This document shows, one piece after another, positions 52,951-64,000 of a stretch of DNA of 64,000 nt. The first letter of the stretch is position 1, and the number at the start of each line of letters is the position of its first letter. Origin of the DNA: Pseudomonas sp. ML96 (GTDB lineage Bacteria > Pseudomonadota > Gammaproteobacteria > Pseudomonadales > Pseudomonadaceae); NCBI RefSeq assembly GCF_000761545.1, contig NZ_JPMY01000010.1, positions 393,831-457,830 on the forward strand, in the 5' to 3' direction. Position numbers and translations under genes: made by a program. The notes beneath the pieces were generated by a model that did no database searches, had not been told where the DNA came from, and saw only the letters and a program-made list of their open reading frames with translations.

Positions 52951-55439
52951 GACGACAGTGTCCCGCGGCTGGCGTCCACATGCACGAAGAAGCGCAGGGC
53001 CAGTTGATCGGAGACCTCACCGGCGACGGCACTGATCTGCAGCAGCAGGTCGGCCAGCCCGGTGAGCACGGCGCGCTGGCCGGAGCTGCCGAACAGCGGA
53101 TTCTCTAGGGTGCCAAGGCGGAAGCCGGCGAGCTTGGCGCTCAGCTCGGCCAGGGCGGCGCCGCTGGCGAAGGCGAAGTTTTCCTCCAGGCGCTCCAGCG
53201 AGCGCAGCAACTGGCGCAGCTGGAACAGCACGGCATGCGGGTTCTGCTCGTCGAGCAGCAGCAGGTCGAGCACCGGGATCAGTTGCGGCGCGGCCAGGTA
53301 GCGGGTGCGGTAGGTGATGATGCTGTTGCCCAGTTCCAGCAGCCATTCCAGCGCCGACTGGTCGTGCACCGCATGGCTGCGCAGCAGCTCGGCGATGCTC
53401 TCGCAGAGGAATTGCAAGCGCTCCATGCAGCGACCGAGCATGAGGAAGCGCCAGCCGTCGTCGCGGGTCATGTCGTCGAGGGCGAAGCCGGACAGCGCCG
53501 CCAGCGACATCAGCAGGCGTTCGAGAAAATCCAACTGGTCGCCGAAATCAGCGCCTTCGCGCTCCAGGCTCTGCGCCTCGCGCTGCAGCTCGACCAGGGC
53601 CTGCCAGTTGGCCTGGGACAGCTTGCCGCGCACGCTGCCGGCGGCCCACTGCAGGCGCTGCAGATTGGCGCGCAGGCTGGTCGGCCAGTCGGCGCCGAGC
53701 AGGGCCTGGTGCAGGCGCTCCTCCAGCGAACCCTGGGCCGCACCGGGCAGCAGGCCGAGGCTCTCGGCCAGGGCCAAGGCGGCCTGCAGCGCCTGCGGGT
53801 CGTCGTCATCATCGACATAGCGGTCGAGCAGGATGCGCAGCAGACGTGCGCCATCCTCGCAGCGTTCGCTGTAGCGGCCGAACCAGAACAGGTTCTCCAC
53901 CACTCGCGACGGCAGGTAGGGGTCGCTGCGCACCAGGTCGGCCACGCCGAGCGGGCGCAGCCACTGCCAGGGCTCGCCACCGGGATTGCGCTCGCCGAGC
54001 ACCCAGGTGTCCTTGCTCGCGCCGCCGCGCTGCATCGACACCACCTCGGCGTCGGCATCGGCGGCGACGCGGGTCAGACCGCCAGGTAGCACGCGGTAGC
54101 CGTCGGCGCTGGCCACGGCGTACACGCGCATGCCGATGGCGCGCGGCACCACGCCGCCCTCCTCGGCCTGCCACACCGGCGCCTGCGACAGCTGGGCGCG
54201 CGCCTGCGCCACGTAGGCATAGGGGCGCGCCTGGATGCGTTCGGCCAGGGCTTCGCGCTGCGCCTCGTCGAGGTCGCGGCCGAACACCGGAGCGAAGCTT
54301 TGCGAGGGGAAGGATGGCCGCACCAGCAGCTCGTCGAGCTTGTCCAGCGCCTCGTCCAGCACCGGTTCCTCGCCGCACCACCAGCTGGCGACGGTGGGCA
54401 ACAGCAGTTCCTCGCCGAGCAGTTTCTCGGCAATCGCCGGCAGGAAGCCGGGCAGCCCTGGCGACTCCAGCACACCGCTGCCGAGGGCGTTGGCCACCAG
54501 CACGTTGCCCTGGCGCACGGCCTCGAGCAGGCCGGGCACGCCAAGGGCGGAGTCGGTGCGCAGCTCCAGCGGGTCGCAGTAGTCGTCGTCGAGGCGGCGC
54601 AGCACTGCATGTACGCGGCGCAGGCCGGCCAGGGTCTTCAGGTAGAGCTTGGCGTCGCGCACGGTGAGGTCGCTGCCCTCGACCAGCGGGTAGCCGAGCT
54701 GGCGTGCCAGGTACAGGTGCTCGAAGTAGCTCTCGTTGAAGCGCCCGGGAGTGAGCAGTACCACCAGCGGCGTCTCGCCTTCGGCCGGGGCCTGGCGCGC
54801 CAGAGTGTCCTGCAGGGTGCGGAAGAAGCCGGCCAGGTACTGCACGCGCAGGTCGCGGTACAGCTCGGGGAAGGCGCGCGAGAGGATCTGCCGGTTCTCC
54901 AGCGCGTAACCGGCACCGGAGGGCGCCTGAGTGCGGTCGGCGGTGACCCACCAGCGGCCGTCCGGCGCACGCGCCAGGTCCACCGCATACAGGTGCAGGA
55001 AGGTGCCGCCCGGCGGCTGGATGCCCTGGCAGGGCCAGAGGAAATTGTCGTGACCGAACACCAGCTCGGTCGGCAGCAGGCCCTCGGCGAGCAGCTGCTG
55101 CGGGCCGTACAGGTCGGCCAATACACTGTTCAGCAAGCCGGCGCGCTGAGCCACACCGGCGGCGATCTGCTGCCATTCTTCGGCGGGAATCAGGTTGGGC
55201 AGCAGGTCCAGCTCCCAGGGGCGGTCGGCGCCCTCCGGGTCGGCGTAGACGTTGTAGGTGACGCCATTCTCCTGGATCTGCCGCGCCAGCATGGCCTGGC
55301 GCTGCTGCAGCTGCGCCGGGCTGCTGCGCTGCAGCTGGTCGAACAGGCGGCGCCAGTGCGGGCGCACCTGGCCCTGGGCGTCGAGCAATTCGTGGTAGGC
55401 CGCGCCGGGGCGCGGGTAATCGGCAAGCAGATCAGGCAT
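52947..55439 (-). CDS. Fused circularly permuted ATP-grasp and alpha-E protein
   Basis: About 830 residues from ATG 55439 (MPDLLADYPRPG). The N-terminal ~480 residues are the COG2308-type circularly permuted ATP-grasp (AYALENRQILSRAFPELY, TPGRFNESYFEHLYLARQL, here split). The C-terminal ~330 residues are the COG2307-type alpha-E domain (SDPYLPSRVVENLFWFGRYSERCEDGARLLR, here split). A start at 55472 overlapping the previous stop is possible. Predicted to form amide bonds on small peptides or proteins; substrate unknown. It joins two transglutaminase genes in one operon. Confidence 0.88.
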   Translation of the reverse strand: MPDLLADYPRPGAAYHELLDAQGQVRPHWRRLFDQLQRSSPAQLQQRQAMLARQIQENGVTYNVYADPEGADRPWELDLLPNLIPAEEWQQIAAGVAQRAGLLNSVLADLYGPQQLLAEGLLPTELVFGHDNFLWPCQGIQPPGGTFLHLYAVDLARAPDGRWWVTADRTQAPSGAGYALENRQILSRAFPELYRDLRVQYLAGFFRTLQDTLARQAPAEGETPLVVLLTPGRFNESYFEHLYLARQLGYPLVEGSDLTVRDAKLYLKTLAGLRRVHAVLRRLDDDYCDPLELRTDSALGVPGLLEAVRQGNVLVANALGSGVLESPGLPGFLPAIAEKLLGEELLLPTVASWWCGEEPVLDEALDKLDELLVRPSFPSQSFAPVFGRDLDEAQREALAERIQARPYAYVAQARAQLSQAPVWQAEEGGVVPRAIGMRVYAVASADGYRVLPGGLTRVAADADAEVVSMQRGGASKDTWVLGERNPGGEPWQWLRPLGVADLVRSDPYLPSRVVENLFWFGRYSERCEDGARLLRILLDRYVDDDDDPQALQAALALAESLGLLPGAAQGSLEERLHQALLGADWPTSLRANLQRLQWAAGSVRGKLSQANWQALVELQREAQSLEREGADFGDQLDFLERLLMSLAALSGFALDDMTRDDGWRFLMLGRCMERLQFLCESIAELLRSHAVHDQSALEWLLELGNSIITYRTRYLAAPQLIPVLDLLLLDEQNPHAVLFQLRQLLRSLERLEENFAFASGAALAELSAKLAGFRLGTLENPLFGSSGQRAVLTGLADLLLQISAVAGEVSDQLALRFFVHVDASRGTLSS

Positions 55440-55471
55440 GCAAGTCTCGCAAGGCGCCCTGGCGCCGGGCA

Positions 55472-58400
55472 TCAGCCGCGGCGCAGGTCCAGGGTCATGG
55501 GCAATTCATTATTGTTGATCGCTGCCTCCACCGACAGCTCGCCCGGGCTGTGCCCGTGACGGAAGAAGCGCGCCATGCGCCGGCTTTCGGCGGCGTAGGC
55601 GTTGACCGGCAGCGCCTCGAAGTTGCGCCCGCCGGGATGCGCCACATGGTACTGGCAGCCACCCAGGGAGCGCTGCATCCAGGTATCGACCAGGTCGAAC
55701 ACCAGTGGTGCGTGCACGCCGATGGTCGGTTGCAGGCAGTTGGCCGGCTGCCAGGCGCGGTAGCGCACGCCGCCGACGAACTCGCCGACCTTGCCGGTCG
55801 GGCGCAGCGGTACCGGCACGCCATTGCAGGTGAGCAGGTAGCGATCCGGGGCCAGGCCGTCGAGGCGCACCTGTACGCGCTCCAGCGAGGAGTCCACGTA
55901 ACGCACGGTGCCGCCGACGGCGCCCTCCTCGCCCAGTACGTGCCAGGGTTCCAGGGCCTGGCGCAGCTCCAGCTCGATGCCCTTCACCGCGTAGTCGCCC
56001 AGCTTGGGGAAGCGGAATTCCAGGTGCGGGGCGAACCACTCGGCGCGCAGCGGATAGCCGGCGGCGTTGAGGTCGAAGATGACGTCGGCGAAGTCCTGCT
56101 CGACGAAGTGCGGCAGCAGGAAGCGGTCGTGCAGCTCGGTGCCCCAGCGCGCCAGCTTGGCCGGGCGGTAGGGTTCGTTCCAGAAGCGCGCGATCAGCGC
56201 ACGCAGCAGCAGTTGCTGGACCAGGCTCATGCGCGCATGCGGCGGCATCTCGAAGGCACGCAGTTCGAGCAGGCCGAGGCGGCCGCTGCTGGAGTCCGGC
56301 GAGTACAGCTTGTCGATGCAGAACTCGGCGCGGTGGGTGTTGCCGGTGACGTCCACCAGCAGGTTGCGCAGCAGGCGGTCGATCAGCCAGGGCGGGCACT
56401 CGCGGCCCGGCTCGGGCATCTGCGCGAAGGCGATCTCCAGCTCGTAGAGGGCGTCGTTGCGCGCCTCGTCGACTCTGGGCGCTTGTGACGTTGGGCCGAT
56501 AAACAGGCCGCTGAACAGGTAGGACAACGATGGGTGGTTGTGCCAGTAGCTGATCAGGCTGCGCAGCAGGTCCGGGCGACGCAGGAACGGCGACTCGGCC
56601 GGCGTGGCGCCGCCAAGGACGAAGTGGTTGCCGCCGCCGGTGCCGGTGTGGCGGCCGTCGAGCATGAACTTCTCGCTGGAGAGCCGGCACTGGCGTGCGG
56701 CCTCGTAGAGAAACTCGGTGCGCTCGACCAGCTCGTCCCAGTTGGCGGCCGGGTGGATGTTCACCTCGATCACGCCGGGGTCCGGGGTAACGCGGAAATA
56801 GGTCAGACGCGGGTCCTGCGGCGGCTCGTAGCCTTCCAGCAGCACCGGACAACGCAGCTCGCGAGCGGTGGCCTCGATGGCGGTGACCAGCTCCAGGTAG
56901 TCGTCCAGGCGCTGCAGCGGCGGCATGAACAGGTACAAGCGGCCGTCGCGCGGTTCGGCGCACAGCGCGGTGCGCACGATGCCGGATGCAGACTCGTTGA
57001 GCCCTGGCGCCTGCGGCCCTTCACCTTCAAGCAGCGGCTTGCCGTTGCCAGCGGGGTGCAGCGGCCGGCGCAGCTGTTGCTGGATGCTCTGCCGGCTGGG
57101 CAACGGCGGGAACGGCTGGTGCGGGTCCTGGCCGGTGACATAGGGGTAGTCCAGTTCGCCGACCCAGGGTTGCGAGTCCAGCGGCAGACGGTAGCCCAAC
57201 GCCGAGTCGCCGGGAATCAGCCGGCAGTGTTCGTCGCGCAGGAACCAGGGGCCGGTCAGCCAGGCGTCGTCGCCGGCGCTGCGCATCAACGGCAGCACAT
57301 GCCCGACCACCTCGCCCAGACCGCGGCAGAACACCTTGCGCAGGCGCTCGCGCTCCAGCGGATCACTCAGGCGTGCGTCATCCGGAGCGACGTTGGCCGG
57401 CAGGCGGCGTTCGCGCCACAGGTAGTAGAGCCAGTCTTCGTAGGCCGGGAACACGTGCTCGGCCTCCAGGCCCAGGTGCCCGGCCAGGGTGCCGAGGAAG
57501 CGCGCGGCCAGGCGCGCATCGGCGCCGTAATAGCGGGTCTCGTCGGCGTACAGCGCCGGGTCCTGCCAGATCGGCTCGCCGTCCTTGCGCCAGAAGCAGT
57601 TGAGCGACCAGCGCGGCAGCTGCTCGCCGGGGTACCACTTGCCCTGGCCAAAATGCACCAGGGCCTGCGGCGCGTAGTGCGCACGCAGGCGATGGAACAG
57701 GTCGGCGGCCAGGGCGCGCTTGTTCGGGCCCATGGCCGCGGTGTTCCACTCGGCGTCGTCCGGGTAGTCGAGGGAAACGAAGGTCGGCTCGCCGCCCATG
57801 GTCAGGCGCACGTCGCCGTAGGTCAGCTCGGCATCGACCTGGCGGCCGAGGTTGAGGATGTCCTGCCACTGCTCCTCGTCGTACGGTTTGGTGACCCGCG
57901 GCGCCTCCCAGATGCGCTCGACGCGCATGTCGTGTTCGAACTCGCATTCGCACTCATCGAGCACGCCGCTGATCGGCGCCGCCGAGGACGGCTCCGGGCT
58001 GCAGGCCAGCGGCACGTGACCCTCGCCGGCGAACAGGCCGGAAGTCGGATCGAGGCCGATCCAGCCGGCGCCGGGCAGGTACACCTCGCACCAGGCGTGC
58101 AGGTCGGTGAAGTCCTGTTCGGTGCCGCTGGGGCCGTCGAGGGATTTGACGTCGGCGGTGAGCTGGATCAGGTAGCCGGAGACGAAACGCGCGGCGAGGC
58201 CCAGGTGGCGCAGCAACTGCACCAGCAGCCAGGCCGAATCGCGGCACGAGCCGGAGGCCAGCTCCAGGGTCTCCTCGGGCGTCTGCACGCCGGGCTCCAT
58301 GCGGATCAGGTAGCGGATGTCGTGGGACAGGCGCTGGTTCAGCGCTACCAGGAAGTCGACGCTGGGCGTCGGCTTGCGGTCGACGCCGGCCAGGTATTTG

Positions 58401-58783
58401 GTGAACAACGCGCCGCCAGCCTCGGTGACCAGGTAGGGCGCCAGTTCGCGCTGCTCGCCCTCGACATAGGCGAAGGGGATCTTCTCGGCATGCGGTTCGA
58501 GGAAGAAGTCGAAGGGGTTGAACACCGCCATCTCGGCGACCAGGTCGACGGTGACCCGCAGCTCCTCGGTCTTCTCCGGGAACACCAGGCGCGCCAGGTA
58601 GTTGCCCTGCGGGTCCTGCTGCCAGTTGACGAAGTGCTCGCCCGGCGAGACCTGCAGCGCATAGGAGAGGATGCGCGTGCGGCTGTGCGGGGCGGGGCGC
58701 AGGCGGACTACCTGCGGGCCGAGGTTGATCGGGTGATCGTAGCGGTAATGCGTGACGTGCTGCAGTGCGACATGGATCGACAC
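55472..58783 (-). CDS. Transglutaminase-DUF2126 fusion protein
   Basis: 1103 residues from a GTG at 58783 with AGGAGG seven bases upstream. Residues 1-290 are a transglutaminase-like protein (Cys in [12 protein letters not shown], His in [15 protein letters not shown], Asp in [16 protein letters not shown]); residues ~310-1100 are DUF2126 (COG4196), including [34 protein letters not shown] (here split) and [22 protein letters not shown] (here split). DUF2126 is regarded as an amidoligase-like partner. First gene of the operon, followed by the ATP-grasp and transglutaminase genes. Confidence 0.9.
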   Translation of the reverse strand: MSIHVALQHVTHYRYDHPINLGPQVVRLRPAPHSRTRILSYALQVSPGEHFVNWQQDPQGNYLARLVFPEKTEELRVTVDLVAEMAVFNPFDFFLEPHAEKIPFAYVEGEQRELAPYLVTEAGGALFTKYLAGVDRKPTPSVDFLVALNQRLSHDIRYLIRMEPGVQTPEETLELASGSCRDSAWLLVQLLRHLGLAARFVSGYLIQLTADVKSLDGPSGTEQDFTDLHAWCEVYLPGAGWIGLDPTSGLFAGEGHVPLACSPEPSSAAPISGVLDECECEFEHDMRVERIWEAPRVTKPYDEEQWQDILNLGRQVDAELTYGDVRLTMGGEPTFVSLDYPDDAEWNTAAMGPNKRALAADLFHRLRAHYAPQALVHFGQGKWYPGEQLPRWSLNCFWRKDGEPIWQDPALYADETRYYGADARLAARFLGTLAGHLGLEAEHVFPAYEDWLYYLWRERRLPANVAPDDARLSDPLERERLRKVFCRGLGEVVGHVLPLMRSAGDDAWLTGPWFLRDEHCRLIPGDSALGYRLPLDSQPWVGELDYPYVTGQDPHQPFPPLPSRQSIQQQLRRPLHPAGNGKPLLEGEGPQAPGLNESASGIVRTALCAEPRDGRLYLFMPPLQRLDDYLELVTAIEATARELRCPVLLEGYEPPQDPRLTYFRVTPDPGVIEVNIHPAANWDELVERTEFLYEAARQCRLSSEKFMLDGRHTGTGGGNHFVLGGATPAESPFLRRPDLLRSLISYWHNHPSLSYLFSGLFIGPTSQAPRVDEARNDALYELEIAFAQMPEPGRECPPWLIDRLLRNLLVDVTGNTHRAEFCIDKLYSPDSSSGRLGLLELRAFEMPPHARMSLVQQLLLRALIARFWNEPYRPAKLARWGTELHDRFLLPHFVEQDFADVIFDLNAAGYPLRAEWFAPHLEFRFPKLGDYAVKGIELELRQALEPWHVLGEEGAVGGTVRYVDSSLERVQVRLDGLAPDRYLLTCNGVPVPLRPTGKVGEFVGGVRYRAWQPANCLQPTIGVHAPLVFDLVDTWMQRSLGGCQYHVAHPGGRNFEALPVNAYAAESRRMARFFRHGHSPGELSVEAAINNNELPMTLDLRRG

Positions 58784-58842
58784 GGCGTGCCTCCTGCGAG
58801 CCAGGGCGATACCTGGCAGGGGCAAGAGTTGTGCCACCGGCA

Positions 58843-58856
58843 TTGACCGGGATCAA
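58843..58856 (+). promoter_or_regulatory. Anr box upstream of the hemerythrin gene
   Basis: TTGACCGGGATCAA matches the Anr/Fnr consensus at 9 of 10 positions. A CAAGAT -10-like hexamer at 58878-58883 predicts a start near 58890, with the box centred about 40 bp upstream, an activating position. Confidence 0.65.
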
Positions 58857-58914
58857 CGAGCCCGCGCCGCTGGCGGGCAAGATCGGCAAAAAACCAAGAA
58901 GGGAGCAGGAACGC

Positions 58915-59319
58915 ATGACCTTCATGCCGTGGACGCAAGCGCTAGAGGTGGGGATAGCGGAGATCGACGAACAGCACCGCTGGCTGGTGGAGCAGACCAA
59001 CGCCCTGCACGACGCGCTGCAGGCCGGGGCCTCGCGGGCGCAGGTGGGCGCGCTGCTGGAGGGGCTGATGGACTACGTGATCAACCACTTCATCGCCGAG
59101 GAGAACCTGTTCGCCCGCCTGGGCTACCCCGAGGCCGAGGCGCATCAGGCCCAGCATGATCTGTTCAACGGTCAGGTGATGTCGCTACTGGATCGCCACG
59201 AGGCCGGCGAAGCCGTGGGCGCAGACGCTCTGGAGCTGCTCAAGGACTGGCTGGTGCACCACATCCTCAAGGTCGACAAGGCCTATGTGGCGCATTTCCG
59301 CGCCCACGGCCTGGGCTGA
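58915..59319 (+). CDS. Bacteriohemerythrin
   Basis: 134 residues, a stand-alone hemerythrin. Di-iron ligands are visible: His in DEQHRWLVEQ, His/Glu in HFIAEENLF, the HQAQHD pair, and the final HHILKVDKAY with His and Asp. Such proteins bind oxygen and can store or deliver it or sense it. ATG 58915 fits the conserved start and lies just after GGGAGCAGGA; an upstream longer frame overlaps the promoter. Its Anr-type box suggests low-oxygen expression. Confidence 0.93.
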   Translation: MTFMPWTQALEVGIAEIDEQHRWLVEQTNALHDALQAGASRAQVGALLEGLMDYVINHFIAEENLFARLGYPEAEAHQAQHDLFNGQVMSLLDRHEAGEAVGADALELLKDWLVHHILKVDKAYVAHFRAHGLG

Positions 59320-59351
59320 GAGCGCCGCGCACCAACAAGGTGCGGGCGCTC
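59320..59351. terminator. Hairpin between convergent hemerythrin and ygiQ genes
   Basis: GAGCGCCGCGCACC and GGTGCGGGCGCTC pair across five bases with one bulge. There is no T tract, so it may be a processing or weak termination structure. Confidence 0.5.
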
Positions 59352-59361
59352 GCCGCCCGAC

Positions 59362-61668
<2,307 letters not shown>

Positions 61669-61765
61669 ATTTTTTGATCAGGTGCGCTCTCACGGGGGCG
61701 CGGAATATAGCACAAAAAATATACAGAGTCCGACTAGCACGCTTGGTCGCATTGCACGCGCCATT

Positions 61766-61781
61766 TGTGATCACCATCACT
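61766..61781. promoter_or_regulatory. CRP/Vfr-like site between ygiQ and the diguanylate cyclase
   Basis: TGTGATCACCATCACT matches the CRP/Vfr consensus TGTGA-N6-TCACA at 9 of 10 defined positions. A TATACT -10-like hexamer for the cyclase lies at 61790-61795, so the site overlaps its -35 region and would repress that gene if used; its centre is about 75 bp upstream of a possible ygiQ start site. Confidence 0.5.
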
Positions 61782-61844
61782 TACATGGCTATACTCCGGC
61801 CTGATTGCCCACACCAATAAGAACCCGGTTCAAGGAGTCCCCCG

Positions 61845-63758
61845 GTGCGATGCCTTACTGCGCCCGCGCTGCTACTGATGCTGTGCCTGAGCGTGCTCGG
61901 CGGGCCACTACAAGCAGCGCCCATACAGCTGCAGGCCGACAGCAGTGGACAGGAGCTGAACACCAACGTCCAGTTGCTGCAGGACGCCAGCGGCCAGCTG
62001 CGCATCGAAGACATGGCGGACCCGGCCGTGCAACAGCGCTTCGAGCCGGCCAAGGGCCGCGCCAGCGTCGGGCAGAACCCCAATCCCTGGTGGATCAAGC
62101 TGGAACTGCAGCGCGGCGCGGACGCCCCGGCCAACTGGTGGCTGGAAATCGGCTCGGTGACCCAGCTCGACCTGCAGCTCTACACCCCCGACGGCCAAGG
62201 CGGCTGGACCCTGCGCCAGTCTGGTGAGCGCGTCGGCTTCTCCGAGGGCCGCGACCACGACTACCGGCGCATGCTGCTGGAACTGCCGGAGCTGGGCAGC
62301 GAACCTACCACCTTCTACCTGCGCAGCTTCGACCCGGCCGGCAACTCCTTCCCGCTGAAGATCTGGCAGAAGGAAGACCTGGACCACCTGGCCGCCCACG
62401 AGAACCTGGGCCTGGGCCTGATCTACGGCATCATCGCCGCCCTGCTGCTGTACAACCTGTTCATCTTCTTCAGCCTGCGCGACGCGGCCTACTTCTGGTA
62501 CGTGCTGACCACCGCCGGTGCACTGCTGATGATCGTCAGCATGAGCGGCCACGGCTTCCAGTACCTGTGGCCGGAGGGGCCGGTGCCGTTCTGGCTGGAC
62601 CGCGTGACCCTGCCCTCGCTGTGGGGCTTCTGCGCCTGCCGCTTCACCCAGACCCTGCTGCAGACCCGCGTCCACGTGCGCTGGGCCCATCACCTGCTGA
62701 CGTTTGCCTGTGTGTTCTACGTCATCGCCGTCGGCCTCGAGGCGTTCGGCCTGCGCAACCAGGCGGCCTGGGTCATCGCCCTGCTGTCGCTGACCAGCAT
62801 TCCCGCCGCGCTCGGCTCGGCGGTGATCCGCTGGCGCCAGGGCTACTTCCCCGCCCTGCTCTACCTCTGCGGCTATGGGCTGATCCTCGGCAGCATCAGC
62901 CTGGCGCTGATGCGCTCCACCGGCCTGGTCCAGCCGGCCACCTGGAACGCCTACGTGTTCCCGCTGGCGGTGTCCGCCGAGTCGATCCTGTTCTCCTTCG
63001 CCCTCGCCTACCGCATCCAGATGCTCAAGCAGGAGAAGGCCGAGGCCGTGCTGCAGGCCGATCGCGAGAAGAGTGCGCGCCTGGCGCAGATGCAGGCCAG
63101 CGCCGACGAACTGCAGGAAGCCGTGCGCCTGCGCACCGCCGAGCTGGCACTGGCCAACCAGCAGCTCAGCGAGCGCGAGGAACGCCTGCAGCATGCGGCC
63201 TTCCATGACCCGCTGACCGACCTGCCGAACCGCCGCTACCTGATCGAGCGCGCCGAGGTGGCCCTGGCCGACGCCCAGCGGCGCAACGAATCGGTGGTAC
63301 TGATGCTGGTCGACCTCGACCACTTCAAGCCGATCAACGACCGCTACGGCCACGACGCTGGTGACCTGCTGCTGCGCACCATCGGCCACCGCCTGCGCGA
63401 ACACGTACGCGCCAACGACATGGTGGCGCGCCTGGGCGGTGACGAATTCGCCGTACTGATCTGCGGCCCGGATGCCCAGCAGCATGCCCAGGAGATCGCC
63501 GCGCGCCTGCTCGAGGAGCTGTCGCGCCCGGTGCTGTACGGTGCCAACCGCCTGGCAGTGACCATCAGCATAGGCGGCGCGCTCTACCCGCAGCACGCCC
63601 TGCAGTTCACCGGCCTGTACAAGGCCTCCGACGAGGCGCTGTATCGGGTCAAGCAGAAGGGCCGCTCGGGCTTCGTGCTGCAGGGCTGCGACGGCGAGCT
63701 GAGCCCGCAGACCTGTCTGATGCTGGACGTGCTCAAGGTGCCCAGCGGGCTGAGCTGA
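61845..63758 (+). CDS. 7TMR-DISM diguanylate cyclase
   Basis: 637 residues from a GTG at 61845 with AAGGAG seven bases upstream. Signal peptide, a periplasmic 7TMR-DISMED2 sensor domain (~30-175), a seven-helix 7TMR-DISM_7TM membrane domain (~180-385), a coiled-coil linker (EKAEAVLQADREKSARLAQM) and a C-terminal GGDEF domain. The active site GGDEF is intact and an RxxD inhibition site (RAND) lies exactly five residues before it, so product feedback is expected. It makes c-di-GMP in response to an outside, probably carbohydrate, signal. Confidence 0.93.
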   Translation: MRCLTAPALLLMLCLSVLGGPLQAAPIQLQADSSGQELNTNVQLLQDASGQLRIEDMADPAVQQRFEPAKGRASVGQNPNPWWIKLELQRGADAPANWWLEIGSVTQLDLQLYTPDGQGGWTLRQSGERVGFSEGRDHDYRRMLLELPELGSEPTTFYLRSFDPAGNSFPLKIWQKEDLDHLAAHENLGLGLIYGIIAALLLYNLFIFFSLRDAAYFWYVLTTAGALLMIVSMSGHGFQYLWPEGPVPFWLDRVTLPSLWGFCACRFTQTLLQTRVHVRWAHHLLTFACVFYVIAVGLEAFGLRNQAAWVIALLSLTSIPAALGSAVIRWRQGYFPALLYLCGYGLILGSISLALMRSTGLVQPATWNAYVFPLAVSAESILFSFALAYRIQMLKQEKAEAVLQADREKSARLAQMQASADELQEAVRLRTAELALANQQLSEREERLQHAAFHDPLTDLPNRRYLIERAEVALADAQRRNESVVLMLVDLDHFKPINDRYGHDAGDLLLRTIGHRLREHVRANDMVARLGGDEFAVLICGPDAQQHAQEIAARLLEELSRPVLYGANRLAVTISIGGALYPQHALQFTGLYKASDEALYRVKQKGRSGFVLQGCDGELSPQTCLMLDVLKVPSGLS

Positions 63759-63765
63759 GCCGCGA

Positions 63766-64000
63766 TCAGGCCTGGTAGCGGCGCGGCACGCGCGCCGTTA
63801 CCTTGGTCAGCAACTCGTAGCCGATGGTGCCGGCGGCTGCCGCCACCTCATCCACCGGCAGGTTGGCGCCCCACAACTCCACCGCATCGCCTACTGCCGC
63901 CTCTGGCAGGTCGGTGAGATCGACCGTCAGCATATCCATCGACACCCGCCCGGCCAGCGGCACGCGGCGCCCGCCGATCCACAGCGGAGTGCCGGCTGGG
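63766..64000 (-). CDS. Alanine racemase, C-terminal end (5' end outside window)
   Basis: The frame is open to the right edge. The last ~77 residues contain [15 protein letters not shown] and the [20 protein letters not shown] motif typical of the C-terminal domain of alanine racemases (Alr or DadX). It provides D-alanine for peptidoglycan or degrades L-alanine; the two types cannot be told apart from this fragment. It converges on the diguanylate cyclase gene. Confidence 0.9.
   Translation of the reverse strand, partial: PAGTPLWIGGRRVPLAGRVSMDMLTVDLTDLPEAAVGDAVELWGANLPVDEVAAAAGTIGYELLTKVTARVPRRYQA

Noticed and set aside
56534..58846. 770-codon plus-strand frame opposite the transglutaminase-DUF2126 gene
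   Set aside because: Antisense shadow with low-complexity His/Gln/Arg content.

Overview
The window is about 64 kb of GC-rich, densely coding DNA from a Pseudomonas chromosome. The evidence is gene content and order: cstA/btsT - DUF466 - COG0523 GTPase, a MapZ-like PilZ protein, radA, mscL and an FprB-type ferredoxin reductase lie in nearly the order I remember for P. aeruginosa PA4604-PA4615. A TtgABC/TtgR-type efflux locus, CioAB oxidase, FecI/FecR/TonB-receptor signalling and Anr-type promoter boxes also fit. I see no rRNA, tRNA, CRISPR array, intact insertion sequence or prophage.

Layout. 1-3 kb: 3' part of a modular RTX protein with AlgE-like R modules and an SGNH/acetylesterase domain (mannuronan epimerase/deacetylase-like). 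3-6.3 kb: carbon-starvation/pyruvate transporter operon (minus). 6.4-10.4 kb: DUF3142 lipoprotein, a large exported helical-repeat protein and a MapZ-like PilZ gene, all overlapping, then a 48-aa gene. 10.5-17.4 kb: radA, a GNAT, two divergent DUF465 genes, mscL, a TerC/CBS/CorC protein, fprB and rlmG. 17.4-21.4 kb: iron-responsive sigma/anti-sigma/receptor locus. 21.5-24.3 kb: cioAB with a DUF2474 peptide. 24.4-25.9 kb: CDF metal exporter, DUF3703 and a divergent MerR regulator. 26.0-26.7 kb: an exported protein made of fifteen 14-residue repeats. 26.8-30.4 kb: SecD-P1-like lipoprotein, DJ-1 protein, NCS2 purine permease and trmA. 30.5-37 kb: RND pump with divergent TetR regulator. 37-42 kb: DUF4345, DUF411, YpfJ-type protease, an AraC regulator and an acyl-CoA synthetase. 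41.9-46 kb: a DUF559 gene between inverted repeats, then a HAD/TesB/SagB/GNAT operon with overlapping genes. 46-50 kb: deacetylase, aminotransferase, DUF502 and a flavoprotein. 50.1-52 kb: a candidate type VI secretion cargo cassette (PAAR, lipase, exported putative immunity protein). 52-58.8 kb: transglutaminase / ATP-grasp-alpha-E / transglutaminase-DUF2126 amidoligase-type operon. 58.9-64 kb: hemerythrin, YgiQ radical-SAM protein, a diguanylate cyclase and the end of an alanine racemase gene.

Themes. Oxygen-responsive control recurs: three near-consensus Anr boxes sit in front of cioAB, the DUF465 pair and the hemerythrin gene, each about 40-42 bp upstream of a plausible start point. Cyclic-di-GMP appears through the MapZ-like receptor and the GGDEF protein, the latter next to a Vfr-like site. 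Metal handling appears through CDF/MerR, DUF411 and the Fe-sigma locus. The least explained items are the 14-residue-repeat protein, the PAAR/lipase cassette, the DUF559 unit and the MapZ-like protein carrying Arg at position 77.
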